DNA from: Hydrogenophaga sp. IBVHS2
GTDB taxonomy: Bacteria > Pseudomonadota > Gammaproteobacteria > Burkholderiales > Burkholderiaceae_C
Assembly: GCF_002127215.1 (NCBI RefSeq)
Contig: NZ_NFUT01000004.1
Location: 110,592-174,591 of the forward strand
Length of the DNA: 64,000 nt
Direction of reading: 5' to 3'
The position numbers were made by a program, and so were the translations under genes. Under the pieces are notes generated by a model, which ran no database searches, was not told the DNA's origin, and saw only the letters and a program-made list of their open reading frames with translations. Below are positions 47,055-56,116 of the stretch, piece after piece (within the stretch, counting starts at the first letter, position 1; each line of letters begins with the position of its first letter).

Positions 47055-48134
47055 TCAGTAGACCGCCGGGGCGCTGGCAGCCGCCCCGGATGACGCCGGA
47101 ACGGCGGCGTCGAAGAATCGACGCACGCTGGCGATGGCCCGGTCGATGCCGTCGGCGCCCACATCGAGGTGGGTCACGAAGCGCAGGCCGATCAGGCCGG
47201 TGGCCAGCACGCCGTCGCGGGCCAGATGGGCCAGCAGGTCGGGGCCGCGGCCACCGTCCACATCGACGAACACGATGTTGGTCTGGGCCGAACGCACCCG
47301 CAGTCCCTCGATGCCCTGCAGGCCCTGGGCCAGGCGTTGCGCCAGGGCATGGTCGTCGGCCAGGCGCTGCACATGGTGGTCCAGCGCATGGCGGGCGGCT
47401 GCCGCCAGCAGGCCAGACTGGCGCAGACCGCCACCGACCATCTTGCGCCAGCGGCGGGCGCGGTCGATGAGCTCGCGCGATCCGCACAGGGCCGAGCCCA
47501 CCGGCGCACCCAGGCCCTTGCTGAAGCAGACCGACACGCTGTCGAAGCGGTCGACGATACGGCGCAGCGCAGCGCTCACGTCACCGCCGGGGCCGGCATC
47601 CGAGACCGCCGCGTTGAAGACGCGCGCGCCGTCCAGGTGGGTGGCCAGCCCGTGCTGACGCGCCAGATCGGTGGCCTGCTGCAGGTAGTCCTGCGGCATG
47701 GGATGGCCGTTCCAGGTGTTCTCCAGGCACAGCAACCGGGTGCGGGCGAAGTGCGGATCGTCGGGCTTGATGGCGGCGGCGATGTCGGCCAGCTGCATGC
47801 GACCCTGCGCGTCCTGCACCAGCGGCTGCGGCTGGATGCTGCCCAGCACCGCCGCACCGCCGCCCTCGTAGCGGTAGGTGTGGGCGTTCTGGCCGACGAT
47901 GTATTCGTCGCCCCGGCCGCAGTGGGCCATGATGCCGCACAGGTTGCTCTGGGTGCCGCTGGCCATGAACAGCGCGGCTTCCTTGCCGGTGAGCGCGGCC
48001 AGCTGTTCCTGCAGCGCATTGACGGTGGGGTCGTCGCCGAAGACATCGTCGCCCAGGGGCGCGGTCATCATGGCTTCGCGCATGGCCGGCGTGGGCTGGG
48101 TGACGGTGTCGCTGCGCAGATCGACCGTCTTCAT
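47055..48134 (-). CDS. ltaE: Low-specificity L-threonine aldolase
   Basis: A 359-residue PLP enzyme cleaving L-threonine and allo-threonine to glycine and acetaldehyde. The start [22 protein letters not shown], the [12 protein letters not shown] region, [19 protein letters not shown] and the PLP lysine in [13 protein letters not shown] are diagnostic. The ATG overlaps the trpG stop (ATGA), so it is translationally coupled to trpG. It is not part of tryptophan synthesis; its presence inside the trp operon is notable. Confidence 0.93.
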   Translation of the reverse strand: MKTVDLRSDTVTQPTPAMREAMMTAPLGDDVFGDDPTVNALQEQLAALTGKEAALFMASGTQSNLCGIMAHCGRGDEYIVGQNAHTYRYEGGGAAVLGSIQPQPLVQDAQGRMQLADIAAAIKPDDPHFARTRLLCLENTWNGHPMPQDYLQQATDLARQHGLATHLDGARVFNAAVSDAGPGGDVSAALRRIVDRFDSVSVCFSKGLGAPVGSALCGSRELIDRARRWRKMVGGGLRQSGLLAAAARHALDHHVQRLADDHALAQRLAQGLQGIEGLRVRSAQTNIVFVDVDGGRGPDLLAHLARDGVLATGLIGLRFVTHLDVGADGIDRAIASVRRFFDAAVPASSGAAASAPAVY

Positions 48135-48724
48135 GCCTGCTCCAGGAAGTTCTTGAGCATGGCGTGGCCGTGCTCGGTCAGGATGCTTTCGGGGTGGAAC
48201 TGCACGCCCTGGATGGGCAGGGTCTTGTGGCGCACGCCCATGATCTCGCCGTCGTCGGTCCAGGCGGTCACTTCCAGCTCGGCCGGGCAGTCGCTGCGGC
48301 GGATGGCCAGCGAGTGGTAGCGGTTGACGGTGAAGCGCGCCGGCAGGTTCGCGAACACGCCCTGCTGGGTGGTGGTGATCTCGCTGGTCTTGCCGTGCAT
48401 GAGTTCCTGCGCGCGCACGATGGTGCCGCCGAACGCCGCACCGATGCTCTGGTGGCCCAGGCACACGCCCAGGATGGGCAGGCGGCCGGCAAAGTGGCGG
48501 ATGGCGGGCACCGAAATGCCGGCCTCGGCCGGGGAGCACGGGCCGGGCGAGATCACCAGCCGGTCCATGCGGCCGGCGTCCAGCCGGGCCTGAAGCTCGT
48601 CCACCGTGACCTCGTCGTTGCGTACCACGGTCACCTCGGCGCCGAGTTCGCCCAGGTACTGGACGATGTTGAAGGTGAACGAGTCGTAGTTGTCCACCAT
48701 GAGGACTTGCATTCGGGCGCTCAT
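48131..48724 (-). CDS. trpG: Anthranilate synthase component II (glutamine amidotransferase)
   Basis: A 197-residue class I glutamine amidotransferase that supplies ammonia to TrpE. Motifs are [15 protein letters not shown] at the start, GPCSPAEAG, the nucleophile cysteine in [10 protein letters not shown], the YHSLAI loop, and GVQFHPES with the catalytic histidine and glutamate. The ATG at 48724 overlaps the trpE stop (ATGA) and has a good AGGAGGG upstream; an ATG four codons later is an alternative. It could also serve folate synthesis (PabA role). Confidence 0.96.
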   Translation of the reverse strand: MSARMQVLMVDNYDSFTFNIVQYLGELGAEVTVVRNDEVTVDELQARLDAGRMDRLVISPGPCSPAEAGISVPAIRHFAGRLPILGVCLGHQSIGAAFGGTIVRAQELMHGKTSEITTTQQGVFANLPARFTVNRYHSLAIRRSDCPAELEVTAWTDDGEIMGVRHKTLPIQGVQFHPESILTEHGHAMLKNFLEQA

Positions 48725-50220
48725 TCCAGTCCCTCCTCCACCAGTTCGGCAGCGCGCAGCAGGGCGCGCGCCTTGTGTTCGGTCTCGCGCCATTCCATCT
48801 CGGGCACCGAGTCGGCCACCACGCCGGCGGCCGCCTGCACATGCAGCGTCTGGTCCTTGATGACGGCGGTGCGGATGGCAATAGCCACATCCATGTCGCC
48901 CGCATAGCTGAGGTAGCCGCAGGCGCCGCCGTAGATGCCGCGCTTGACCGGCTCGAGCTGGTCGATCAGTTCCATGGCGTGCACCTTGGGTGCGCCGGTC
49001 AGGGTGCCGGCCGGAAAGGTGGCCTTGAGCACGTCCATGTTGGTCATGCCATCGTTGAGGATGCCCTCGACGTTGCTCACGATGTGCATCACGTGGCTGT
49101 ATCGCTCCACCACGAAGGCCTCGGTCACCTTCACGCTGCCCACCTTGGCGATGCGCCCGATGTCGTTGCGCGCCAGGTCGATCAGCATCACATGCTCGGC
49201 GCGTTCCTTGGGATCGGCCAGCAGCTCGGCTTCGGTGGCCTTGTCCTTCTCGGGCGTGGCGCCGCGCGGGCGGGTGCCGGCCAGCGGCCGGATGGTGACC
49301 TTCTCGCCCTCGTCGGTGTGCTCCTGGCGCACCAGGATTTCGGGCGAAGCCCCCACCACATGGAAGTCGCCGAAGTGGTAGTAGTACATGTACGGCGACG
49401 GGTTGAGCGAGCGCAGCGCGCGATAGAGCGACAACGGGCTCTCGGTGTAACGCTTGCTGATGCGCTGGCCCACCTGCACCTGCATGAAGTCGCCGGCGGC
49501 GATCAGGTCCTTGGCACGGTCCACCGCGGCCAGGTAGTCGGCCTTGGCGAAGCTGCGCTCGGCAGGATGCCCCTGGCTGGCCTTGACCACCGGGGCGGCC
49601 ACCGAGTACTTCAGCGCCTCCTTCAGGTCGCGCAGGCGCTTCTTGGCGCCGGCGTAGGCCTCGGGCTGCGCCGGGTCGGCATAGACGATGAGGTAGAGCT
49701 TGCCCGAGAGATTGTCGATGACCGCCAGCTCCTCGCACTGCAGCAGCAGGATGTCGGGCGTGCCCAGGGTGTCGGGCGGGCAGGTCGCTTCGAGCTTCCT
49801 CTCGATGTAGCGCACCGCGTCGTAACCGAAGTAGCCGGCCAGGCCGCCGCAGAAGCGCGGCAACCCGGGGCGCAGCGCGACCTTGAAGCGCTGCTGGTAG
49901 GCGGCAATGAAATCCAGCGGATTGCCGTGGTTCGTCTCCACCACCACACCATCGCGCACCACCTCGGTCCGCGCCTGGTCACCGAAACCGCTGGCGCGCA
50001 GCAGGGTGCGGGCCGGCAGGCCGATGAAGCTGTAGCGGCCGAAGCGTTCGCCGCCCACCACCGACTCCAGCAGGAAGCTGTGGGCACCGTCGCCCCGGCC
50101 ATGGGCCAGCTTGAGGTAGAGGGAGAGCGGGGTTTCGAGGTCGGCAAACGCCTCGACCATCAAGGGGATGCGGTTGTAGCCCTGCTGGGCCAGGCTCTTG
50201 AATTCGAGTTCGGTGATCAT
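48721..50220 (-). CDS. trpE: Anthranilate synthase component I
   Basis: A 499-residue chorismate-using enzyme making anthranilate with TrpG. The N-terminal [18 protein letters not shown] contains the LLES element that binds tryptophan in feedback-inhibited enzymes. The catalytic domain has [51 protein letters not shown] and [12 protein letters not shown]. The ATG lies 132 bases after a leader peptide, with a hairpin ending 11 bases before it. Both attenuation and feedback inhibition are therefore expected. Confidence 0.97.
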   Translation of the reverse strand: MITELEFKSLAQQGYNRIPLMVEAFADLETPLSLYLKLAHGRGDGAHSFLLESVVGGERFGRYSFIGLPARTLLRASGFGDQARTEVVRDGVVVETNHGNPLDFIAAYQQRFKVALRPGLPRFCGGLAGYFGYDAVRYIERKLEATCPPDTLGTPDILLLQCEELAVIDNLSGKLYLIVYADPAQPEAYAGAKKRLRDLKEALKYSVAAPVVKASQGHPAERSFAKADYLAAVDRAKDLIAAGDFMQVQVGQRISKRYTESPLSLYRALRSLNPSPYMYYYHFGDFHVVGASPEILVRQEHTDEGEKVTIRPLAGTRPRGATPEKDKATEAELLADPKERAEHVMLIDLARNDIGRIAKVGSVKVTEAFVVERYSHVMHIVSNVEGILNDGMTNMDVLKATFPAGTLTGAPKVHAMELIDQLEPVKRGIYGGACGYLSYAGDMDVAIAIRTAVIKDQTLHVQAAAGVVADSVPEMEWRETEHKARALLRAAELVEEGLE

Positions 50221-50231
50221 GTCGGGTTCTT

Positions 50232-50248
50232 CTGCGGCACCGCCGCAG
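50232..50248 (-). other. Hairpin just upstream of trpE
   Basis: CTGCGGC and GCCGCAG form a perfect 7-base stem with a three-base loop that ends 11 bases before the trpE start codon. It may influence access to the ribosome site, which is weak (AAGAA). Confidence 0.5.
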
Positions 50249-50283
50249 CGGTCGGTGGCGGGCGGTGCGGTGATCCGGGAAAT

Positions 50284-50332
50284 CCGGCCCAGGGCCGGGG
50301 CGGCGGATGCCGGGCCGGTGGCCGGGGCATCC
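50284..50332 (-). terminator. Candidate trp attenuator hairpins
   Basis: In transcript order a GGATGCC/GGCATCC stem (50305-50311 with 50326-50332, with extra inner G/C pairing) is followed by a compact CCGGCC/GGCCGG hairpin (50284-50298). The latter is succeeded by AUUUCCC. The U tract is poor, so terminator strength is uncertain. Position, between the leader peptide stop and trpE, is that expected for an attenuator. Confidence 0.45.
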
Positions 50333-50352
50333 CGCGAGAGGGGGAAGGGCGT

Positions 50353-50436
50353 TCAGGCTGGCTTGCGCCAGGGCCAGGCTCCCCGGCCGGGGCGGCGCGG
50401 CAGCTCGCTGCAGAGGAACTTGAAGGCGCTGGACAT
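50353..50436 (-). CDS. trpL: trp operon leader peptide with two Trp codons
   Basis: A 27-codon frame on the minus strand begins at ATG (50434-50436) and encodes a peptide starting MSSAFKFLCSEL and ending GAWPWRKPA. Tryptophan codons are at positions 21 and 23 (50374-50376 and 50368-50370), a WPW motif close to the stop. A hairpin CTGGC-GCAA-GCCAG (50358-50371) overlaps the second Trp codon and the following codons, as in attenuators where ribosome stalling changes RNA folding. An extended -10 element lies so close upstream that the mRNA would have almost no 5' untranslated region. It precedes trpE by 132 bases. This assignment is from sequence logic only. Confidence 0.72.
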   Translation of the reverse strand: MSSAFKFLCSELPRRPGRGAWPWRKPA

Positions 50437-50445
50437 GATCGGCGC

Positions 50446-50454
50446 ACTATATCA
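50446..50454 (-). promoter_or_regulatory. Extended -10 promoter of the trp operon
   Basis: The minus strand reads TGATATAGT, an extended -10 (TGN followed by TATAGT). No good -35 is visible, which extended -10 promoters tolerate. Transcription should start about 0-4 bases before the trpL start codon at 50436. Confidence 0.6.
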
Positions 50455-50566
50455 AACGCCATTCCGGCGTCTGCTCGGGCCATGCTTTTGTCTTAAGGCG
50501 CAACCCGGTGCCGCAGGGCGGCGGCGACAGAGACAATTGAAAAAGCACAACCGTTCGATTTTCGCC

Positions 50567-51190
50567 ATGAAACTGTCCGACCTGCGCCGGCTGGCGCGCC
50601 CCCTCATCGCCCTCGGGCTGGCCTCCGCCCTGGCGGGCGCCCAGGCCGCCACCATCGACCTGGCGGGCGTGAAGCTGGAAGACCGCATCACGCTGTCCGG
50701 CTCGCCGCTGCTGCTCAATGGCGCGGGCATCCGCTACAAGGCGGTGTTCCAGGTCTACACCGCCGGGCTGTACCTGGAGCGCAAGGCCACCACGCCGGAC
50801 GAGGTGCTCAGCGCCCCCGGACCCAAGCGCATGACCATCACCATGCTGCGCGACATCGACTCGGGCGAACTCGGCAAGCTGTTCTCGCGCGGCATGGAAG
50901 ACAACATGGAGCGCGCCGCCTTCTCGCGCCTGATCCCCGGCGTTCTGCGCATGAGCGAGGTGTTCAGCAGGCACAAGAAGCTGGTGGCCGGCGACACCTT
51001 CCACATCGACTGGATTCCCGGCACCGGCACGGTGCTGACCATCAAGGGCCAGGTGGAGGGCGAGCCGTTCAAGGAACCGGAGTTCCACCAGGCGCTCATG
51101 CGGATCTGGCTGGGCCCCAAGCCGGCCGACAACCTGCTCAAGGACGCGCTGCTGGGCCAGCAGAAGTCAGGCCAGCAGCGCCGCAACTGA
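50567..51190 (+). CDS. Exported chalcone-isomerase-like protein
   Basis: A 207-residue protein with a signal peptide (MKLSDLRRLARPLIALGLASAL, cleavage near AGAQA) and a chalcone-isomerase-like domain marked by GVKLEDRITLSGSPLLLNGAGIR, YTAGLYLE and KRMTITMLRDI. Bacterial members of this family are not flavonoid enzymes as far as known and their function is unsettled; some bind fatty acids or heme in related folds. The gene diverges from trpL and its last 24 bases overlap the convergent gph gene. Confidence 0.82.
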   Translation: MKLSDLRRLARPLIALGLASALAGAQAATIDLAGVKLEDRITLSGSPLLLNGAGIRYKAVFQVYTAGLYLERKATTPDEVLSAPGPKRMTITMLRDIDSGELGKLFSRGMEDNMERAAFSRLIPGVLRMSEVFSRHKKLVAGDTFHIDWIPGTGTVLTIKGQVEGEPFKEPEFHQALMRIWLGPKPADNLLKDALLGQQKSGQQRRN

Positions 51191-51862
51191 GGCCAGCGAG
51201 TCCACCAGCGCATCGTGCGGTGCGCTGGCGATGGGTTCGCCATGGTTGTAGCCGTAGGTCACCAGCACCACCGGGCAACCGGCCGCGCGGGCGGCCAGCG
51301 CATCGTTCTGCGAATCGCCCACCATGAGGGTGGCCGCGGGCCGTGTGCCCAGGGCCTCACAGGTCTTGATCAGGGGCAGCGGGTCGGGCTTGACCCGCTC
51401 GAAGCTGTCGCCACCGAACACCTGGGCAAAGTAGCGGTCCAGACCCTTGGCCTGCAACAGGTCACGGGCGAAGGCCAGCGGCTTGTTGGTCAGGCAGGCC
51501 AGGGGCAGCCCCCTATCCCGCAACGCCCGCAGGCCGTCTTCCACGCCAGGGTAGACCGCGCTGTGCGCGCCATTGATGGCACGGTAGTGCGCCTGGTAGC
51601 GCGCCCAGGCGCCGTCCTGCAGGGCAGCCGCGCCGGCCTCGTCCAGCCCGCCGTGGCGCAGGGCCGAACGGATGAGGTGGGCCGAGCCCTTGCCCACCAT
51701 GCGCTCGATGTCGGCGCGGGTGACGCCGGGACGGCCCAGGTCGCTCAGGGTGGCATTGAGGGCGACATCGAAGTCGCCCAGGGTGTCGACCATGGTGCCA
51801 TCGAGATCGATGATGACGGCCCCCACGCTCCACCGCTGCGCGGGTCGCTGCCCCCCGCTCAC
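51167..51862 (-). CDS. gph: Phosphoglycolate phosphatase
   Basis: A 231-residue HAD-superfamily hydrolase that removes phosphate from 2-phosphoglycolate. HAD motifs are [11 protein letters not shown] (nucleophile aspartate), CLTNKP, the lysine in RVKPDPLP and [12 protein letters not shown]. The start chosen is the GTG that overlaps the rpe stop (GTGA); a GTG twelve codons later is also possible. Pairing with rpe is common and suggests a link to pentose-phosphate or glycolate metabolism. Confidence 0.88.
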   Translation of the reverse strand: MSGGQRPAQRWSVGAVIIDLDGTMVDTLGDFDVALNATLSDLGRPGVTRADIERMVGKGSAHLIRSALRHGGLDEAGAAALQDGAWARYQAHYRAINGAHSAVYPGVEDGLRALRDRGLPLACLTNKPLAFARDLLQAKGLDRYFAQVFGGDSFERVKPDPLPLIKTCEALGTRPAATLMVGDSQNDALAARAAGCPVVLVTYGYNHGEPIASAPHDALVDSLASVAALLA

Positions 51863-52542
51863 GCCAGCGCCGCCCGCATCTGGTCGATCACGGCCTTGTA
51901 GTCCGGCTTGCCGAAGATGGCGCTGCCGGCCACGAAGGTGTCGGCGCCGGCATCGGCCACGCGGCGGATGTTGTCGGGCTTGATGCCGCCGTCCACCTCC
52001 AGGCGGATGTCGCGGCCGGTGGCCTCGATGCGGCGGCGGGCCTGCTCGATCTTGCGCAGCGCCGAGTCGATGAAGCTCTGGCCGCCGAAACCGGGGTTGA
52101 CGCTCATGATCAGGATGAGGTCGATGTCGTCGATCAGCCAGTCCAGCACGTCCAGCGGCGTGGCCGGGTTGAAGGTGAGACCGGCCTTGCAGCCCCGGGC
52201 CTTGATGGCCTGCACGCTGCGGTGCGGGTGGGCGCTGGCTTCGGGGTGGAAGCTGACCAGGTCGGCGCCGGCCTCGATGAAGGCGCCGGCCAGGGCATCG
52301 ACCGGCTGGATCATGAGGTGCACGTCGATGGGCACCGGCGTGCCATCGGGTTTCTTCGCGTGCGGCTTGAGCGCCTGGCACACCATGGGGCCGAAGGTGA
52401 GGTTGGGCACGTAATGGTTGTCCATCACGTCGAAATGGATCCAGTCGGCGCCGGCGGCCACCACGTGGCGCACCTCCTCGCCCAGGCGGGCAAAGTCGGC
52501 GGACAGGATGGACGGGGCAATTCGGTAGGTGGGGGCGGACAT
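51859..52542 (-). CDS. rpe: Ribulose-phosphate 3-epimerase
   Basis: A 227-residue TIM-barrel enzyme interconverting ribulose 5-phosphate and xylulose 5-phosphate. The start [19 protein letters not shown], the metal-binding [34 protein letters not shown] and VDGGI are diagnostic. The ATG at 52542 is ideally spaced from AGGA; an ATG two codons upstream lies too close to it. It is translationally coupled to gph. Confidence 0.96.
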   Translation of the reverse strand: MSAPTYRIAPSILSADFARLGEEVRHVVAAGADWIHFDVMDNHYVPNLTFGPMVCQALKPHAKKPDGTPVPIDVHLMIQPVDALAGAFIEAGADLVSFHPEASAHPHRSVQAIKARGCKAGLTFNPATPLDVLDWLIDDIDLILIMSVNPGFGGQSFIDSALRKIEQARRRIEATGRDIRLEVDGGIKPDNIRRVADAGADTFVAGSAIFGKPDYKAVIDQMRAALA

Positions 52543-52637
52543 GGACATTTCCTGATGGATGACCGGCCTTCGGGCCGGAAAAGGCGCATTTTCGCAGGGC
52601 TTACGGGGACTTGCGGTGGCGCGTTAACATGCCGGCC

Positions 52638-53039
52638 ATGCCCAAATACCTGTTCACCGTCGAGGCCGAGCCGCAGTACCTGAGCGAGCAGTCGGCGCCC
52701 GAGGAAGACCAGTACGCGTTCGCCTACACCATCACCATCACCAACACCGGCGAGGTGCCGGCGCAGCTGATCGCGCGCCACTGGATCATCGACGATGCAC
52801 GCGGCCACACCGAGCAGGTCAAGGGCCTGGGCGTGGTGGGGCACCAGCCGCTGCTGCGGCCGGGCGAATCGTTCCAGTACACCAGCGGCACGCGGCTGGC
52901 CACGCCCACCGGCAGCATGCGGGGCAGCTTCCTGTGTGTGGCCGAAGACGGTGAACGTTTCGAGGCCCCGGTGCCCGAGTTCGCGCTGCGCGCCGACGGC
53001 GCCGGCCCCGGCGAAGTCCCTGCGCGCGTGCTGCACTGA
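52638..53039 (+). CDS. apaG: ApaG domain protein
   Basis: A 133-residue beta-sandwich protein of the ApaG family (fibronectin III-like). Marks are MPKYLFTVEAEPQYL, AYTITITNTGEVPAQLIARHWII, VKGLGVVGHQPLLRPGESFQYTSG-type sequence and GSFLCVAEDGERFE. In E. coli apaG lies beside apaH and is linked to cobalt/magnesium resistance; biochemical function is unclear. An ATG three codons upstream is an alternative. It diverges from rpe. Confidence 0.93.
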   Translation: MPKYLFTVEAEPQYLSEQSAPEEDQYAFAYTITITNTGEVPAQLIARHWIIDDARGHTEQVKGLGVVGHQPLLRPGESFQYTSGTRLATPTGSMRGSFLCVAEDGERFEAPVPEFALRADGAGPGEVPARVLH

Positions 53040-53096
53040 GCAGCGTTCATCTGCGCTGGCGGCCTGCGCAACCCCCTTCCGACCGCCCCTGACCGC

Positions 53097-55106
53097 ATGA
53101 CCCCTCAGACCCTGCTCGAGACCCTCGACGCCGAAGCGCCGCTGGCGCAACGCCATCTCTGGCTCATGGACACGCTGCGCTGGGTGCGTGGCGATGCATC
53201 CGACGTGATCGGCGCGGTGGCGCGCCTGCGTGCCCTGGTGGATGCACTGGACGCCGACCCTGCCCTGCGCCAGCGCTGGAGGGCCTGGTGGCGCGTGTTC
53301 CACGAGACGGTCGACATCACGCCGCTGCTGGCCGACCATGGCTTCGCACCGCGCACCGCCTTCCTCAGCGAGTTCGGCCACCGGGTGCGGCGCAAGCTGC
53401 TGCCCGGCACGCCCGAGACCACCGACCTGGCCGAGCTGTTCAACCTGCTGCTGCCCACCCCGTTCGATGTGCAGTGGATCAAGGCGCTCGATTCCGCCAC
53501 CCTGCAGCGCATGCAGGACGTGCTGCTGGAGTCCTACGACAGCGCGCGCTGGACCGCCGAGCTGATGGACGCCCTGACCTATTGCGTGAGCCAGGTCAGC
53601 GCCACCGGCTTCGCCTCGGAGGTGCGGGTGCGCATGTCGCCGCAGGCCCAACGCGAGCGGGCCTTCCATGCCCTGCCGGCCACGCTGGAGGCACTGCGGC
53701 AGGCGGTGCGGCAGCATGGGCCGCGCAGCGCCGAGGCGGTGCAGGCGGCCGAGGAACTCAATCGCCAGCTCGACGCCTGCCGCCATGCGGCCTACACCGT
53801 GTATGCCCACCTGGAAGACCACGGCGTGTCGGTCGGCATCGTGTTCCGGCTGCGCCAGCTGCGCGAGCGCATCGTGCGCATCAAGGTGCTGCTGGACTGC
53901 CTGCAGAGCGACAAGCCCGGCCGGGCCACCGCCGCGCTCCTGGCCGACCTGGTGCAGGTGGGGCTGGACAGCCGCAGCATCCGCGCCCTGATCGCCGCCA
54001 GCTCCCACCTCACCGCCGCCAAGGTGGCCGAACGCAGCGCCGAGAGCGGCGAGCACTACATCACCCGCAACCGGGCCGAGTACCGCGACATGCTGGGCAA
54101 GGCGGCCGGGGGTGGCGCGGTGCTGGGGTTCACCACCTGGATCAAGTTCAGCCTGTACGGCCTCACGCTCTCGGCCTTCTGGGCAGGCTTTGCCGCCGGC
54201 CTGAACTACGCGGCGTCGTTCGTGCTGATCATGCTGCTGCACTTCACCGTGGCCACCAAGCAGCCCGCGGTGACGGCCCCGGCCATGGTGGCCAAGCTGC
54301 GCGACATCAAGGCCACCGGCGCGGTGCGCCGCTTCGTCGACGAGGTGGCGAACCTGTTCCGCTCGCAGGTGGCCGCCATCCTGGGCAACATCGGCCTGGT
54401 GATCCCGGTGGTGCTGCTGATCAGCGCGCTGCTGCACTTCAGCACCGGCACCGCCATGATCGATGCGGACAAGGCCGAACACACGCTGCACGGGCTGGGC
54501 ATCCTGGGCCCCACGCTGTTCTTTGCGGCCTTCACTGGCGTGCTGCTGTTCGCCTCCAGCATCGTGGCCGGCTGGGTGGAAAACTGGTTCGTGCTGCACA
54601 AGCTCGATTCGGCCATGGCCCACAACCCGCGCTTCACCCGGGTGCTGGGGCGCGAGCGGGCTGGCCGCTGGGCCGGCTTCATGCGGCGCAACATCTCGGG
54701 GCTGACGGCCAACATCTCGCTGGGCTTCATGCTGGGCCTCACACCGGCCTTCGCCCAGTTCTTCGGTCTGGGGCTGGACGTACGCCACGTCACGCTGTCG
54801 GCCGGGCAGATCACGGCGGCCGGCTTCGCGCTGGGGCTGGACGTCCTGACCGAGCCGGCCTTCTGGTCGGCCGTGGCGGCGGTGGTCCTGGTCGGTCCGA
54901 TCAACCTCACGGTCAGCTTCTACCTGGCCTTCCAGCTCGCCCTGCGTTCGCAGAACGTCAGCCAGGTCAACCGGGCGCTGATCCGCGCGGCGCTGTGGCG
55001 GCGCCTGCGGGTGGCCCCGATGAGCTTCCTGGTGCCGCCGGCCAACCCGCCCGAGGATGACGAGCCCGCCGACCCGGCCGATGCCCCACGCCAGCCGCAT
55101 GGGTGA
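53097..55106 (+). CDS. Membrane protein of the Gcr 'site-specific recombinase' family
   Basis: A 669-residue protein. Residues 1-330 are mostly helical and soluble; from about 339 onward there are hydrophobic segments (around 339-388, 424-447, 468-492, 555-580 and 590-640), ending in an acidic proline-rich tail. It matches the family usually called SpecificRecomb (Gcr). I see no serine- or tyrosine-recombinase catalytic motif, and the architecture is that of an inner-membrane protein, so the recombinase name is probably a historical label. Its end overlaps the thiL start by 8 bases. Confidence 0.8.
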   Translation: MTPQTLLETLDAEAPLAQRHLWLMDTLRWVRGDASDVIGAVARLRALVDALDADPALRQRWRAWWRVFHETVDITPLLADHGFAPRTAFLSEFGHRVRRKLLPGTPETTDLAELFNLLLPTPFDVQWIKALDSATLQRMQDVLLESYDSARWTAELMDALTYCVSQVSATGFASEVRVRMSPQAQRERAFHALPATLEALRQAVRQHGPRSAEAVQAAEELNRQLDACRHAAYTVYAHLEDHGVSVGIVFRLRQLRERIVRIKVLLDCLQSDKPGRATAALLADLVQVGLDSRSIRALIAASSHLTAAKVAERSAESGEHYITRNRAEYRDMLGKAAGGGAVLGFTTWIKFSLYGLTLSAFWAGFAAGLNYAASFVLIMLLHFTVATKQPAVTAPAMVAKLRDIKATGAVRRFVDEVANLFRSQVAAILGNIGLVIPVVLLISALLHFSTGTAMIDADKAEHTLHGLGILGPTLFFAAFTGVLLFASSIVAGWVENWFVLHKLDSAMAHNPRFTRVLGRERAGRWAGFMRRNISGLTANISLGFMLGLTPAFAQFFGLGLDVRHVTLSAGQITAAGFALGLDVLTEPAFWSAVAAVVLVGPINLTVSFYLAFQLALRSQNVSQVNRALIRAALWRRLRVAPMSFLVPPANPPEDDEPADPADAPRQPHG

Positions 55107-56109
55107 ATTCGAGCTGATCCGGCGCCACTTCCAGCGCGCAGCGCCGGCCGGCAGTGCCGTGGTGCTGGGCGTGGGCGACGACTGCGCCCTGCTGCAGCCC
55201 CCGCCGGGCGAGCTGCTGGCCATCTCCAGCGACATGCTGGTCGAGGGGCGGCACTTCGTGGCCGGCACCGATCCGCAGGCCCTGGGCCACAAGGCGCTGG
55301 CGGTGAACCTGAGCGACCTGGCGGCCATGGGCGCGTGCCCGCTGGGCTTCACGCTGGCGCTCTCGCTGCCGGCGGTGGACGACGCCTGGCTGGCCGCCTT
55401 CTCCGCCGGCCTGCTGGCCCTGGCGCAGCAGCACGCCTGCCCGCTGGTGGGCGGCGACACCACCGCCGGGCCGTTGAACCTGTGCATCACCGTGTTCGGC
55501 AGCGTGGCCCCGGGCCGGGCGCTGCGGCGCGATGCCGCGCAGGCCGGCGACGACCTCTGGCTCTCCGGCCGCACCGGTGAAGCCCGGCTGGCGCTGGAGC
55601 GGCAGTTCGGCAGGCCCTGGGCCACCGCGCTGGCGCTGTCCGGTGCCGAGGATGCCGACCTGCAGACCCGGCTGCACCGGCCCGAACCCCGCCTGGCGCT
55701 GGGCCGCGCGCTGGCCGGCGTGGCACGCGCCGCGCTCGATGTGAGCGACGGCCTGACGGGCGATCTGGGCCATGTGCTTGCCGCCAGCCGCGTGGGCGCC
55801 TGCATCGACGAAGCGATGCTGCCGATGGCACCGCCCCTGGCCCGCCTTCATGCCGACCACCGCCGCGAATGCCTGCTGCACGGTGGCGACGACTACGAAC
55901 TGCTGTTCACCGCCGACCCGACCCGCCGCGCCGAGGTGGAGGCCGCGGCCCGGAGCAGCGGGACGCCGGTCACCCGCATCGGCCGCCTGGAGGCCGCGCC
56001 CGGCCTGCGCCTGCAGACCACCGACGGCCGGCTGCAGGACTGGCCGCTGCGTGGCTTCGACCATTTCGGCGCCGGGCCGTCGGACCCCGGTGCTGCCGCC
56101 TCCGGATAA
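55099..56109 (+). CDS. thiL: Thiamine-monophosphate kinase
   Basis: A 336-residue kinase producing thiamine pyrophosphate from thiamine monophosphate. The start MGEFELIRRHF, VGDDCALLQPP, SSDMLVEGRHF, HKALAVNLSDLAAMGA, GGDTTAGPL and LDVSDGLTGDLGH are diagnostic. The ATG at 55099 is chosen by comparison with the family; an ATG at 55081 would add six residues. It overlaps the preceding membrane-protein gene and is followed 7 bases later by pgpA, the usual thiL-pgpA pair. Confidence 0.96.
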   Translation: MGEFELIRRHFQRAAPAGSAVVLGVGDDCALLQPPPGELLAISSDMLVEGRHFVAGTDPQALGHKALAVNLSDLAAMGACPLGFTLALSLPAVDDAWLAAFSAGLLALAQQHACPLVGGDTTAGPLNLCITVFGSVAPGRALRRDAAQAGDDLWLSGRTGEARLALERQFGRPWATALALSGAEDADLQTRLHRPEPRLALGRALAGVARAALDVSDGLTGDLGHVLAASRVGACIDEAMLPMAPPLARLHADHRRECLLHGGDDYELLFTADPTRRAEVEAAARSSGTPVTRIGRLEAAPGLRLQTTDGRLQDWPLRGFDHFGAGPSDPGAAASG

Positions 56110-56116
56110 TCCGGCC

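Noticed and set aside
50217-50483. An 88-residue minus-strand frame upstream of trpE as a real protein
   Set aside because: It is proline- and serine-rich with no family features and would need a start upstream of the promoter; the shorter trpL frame explains the region better.
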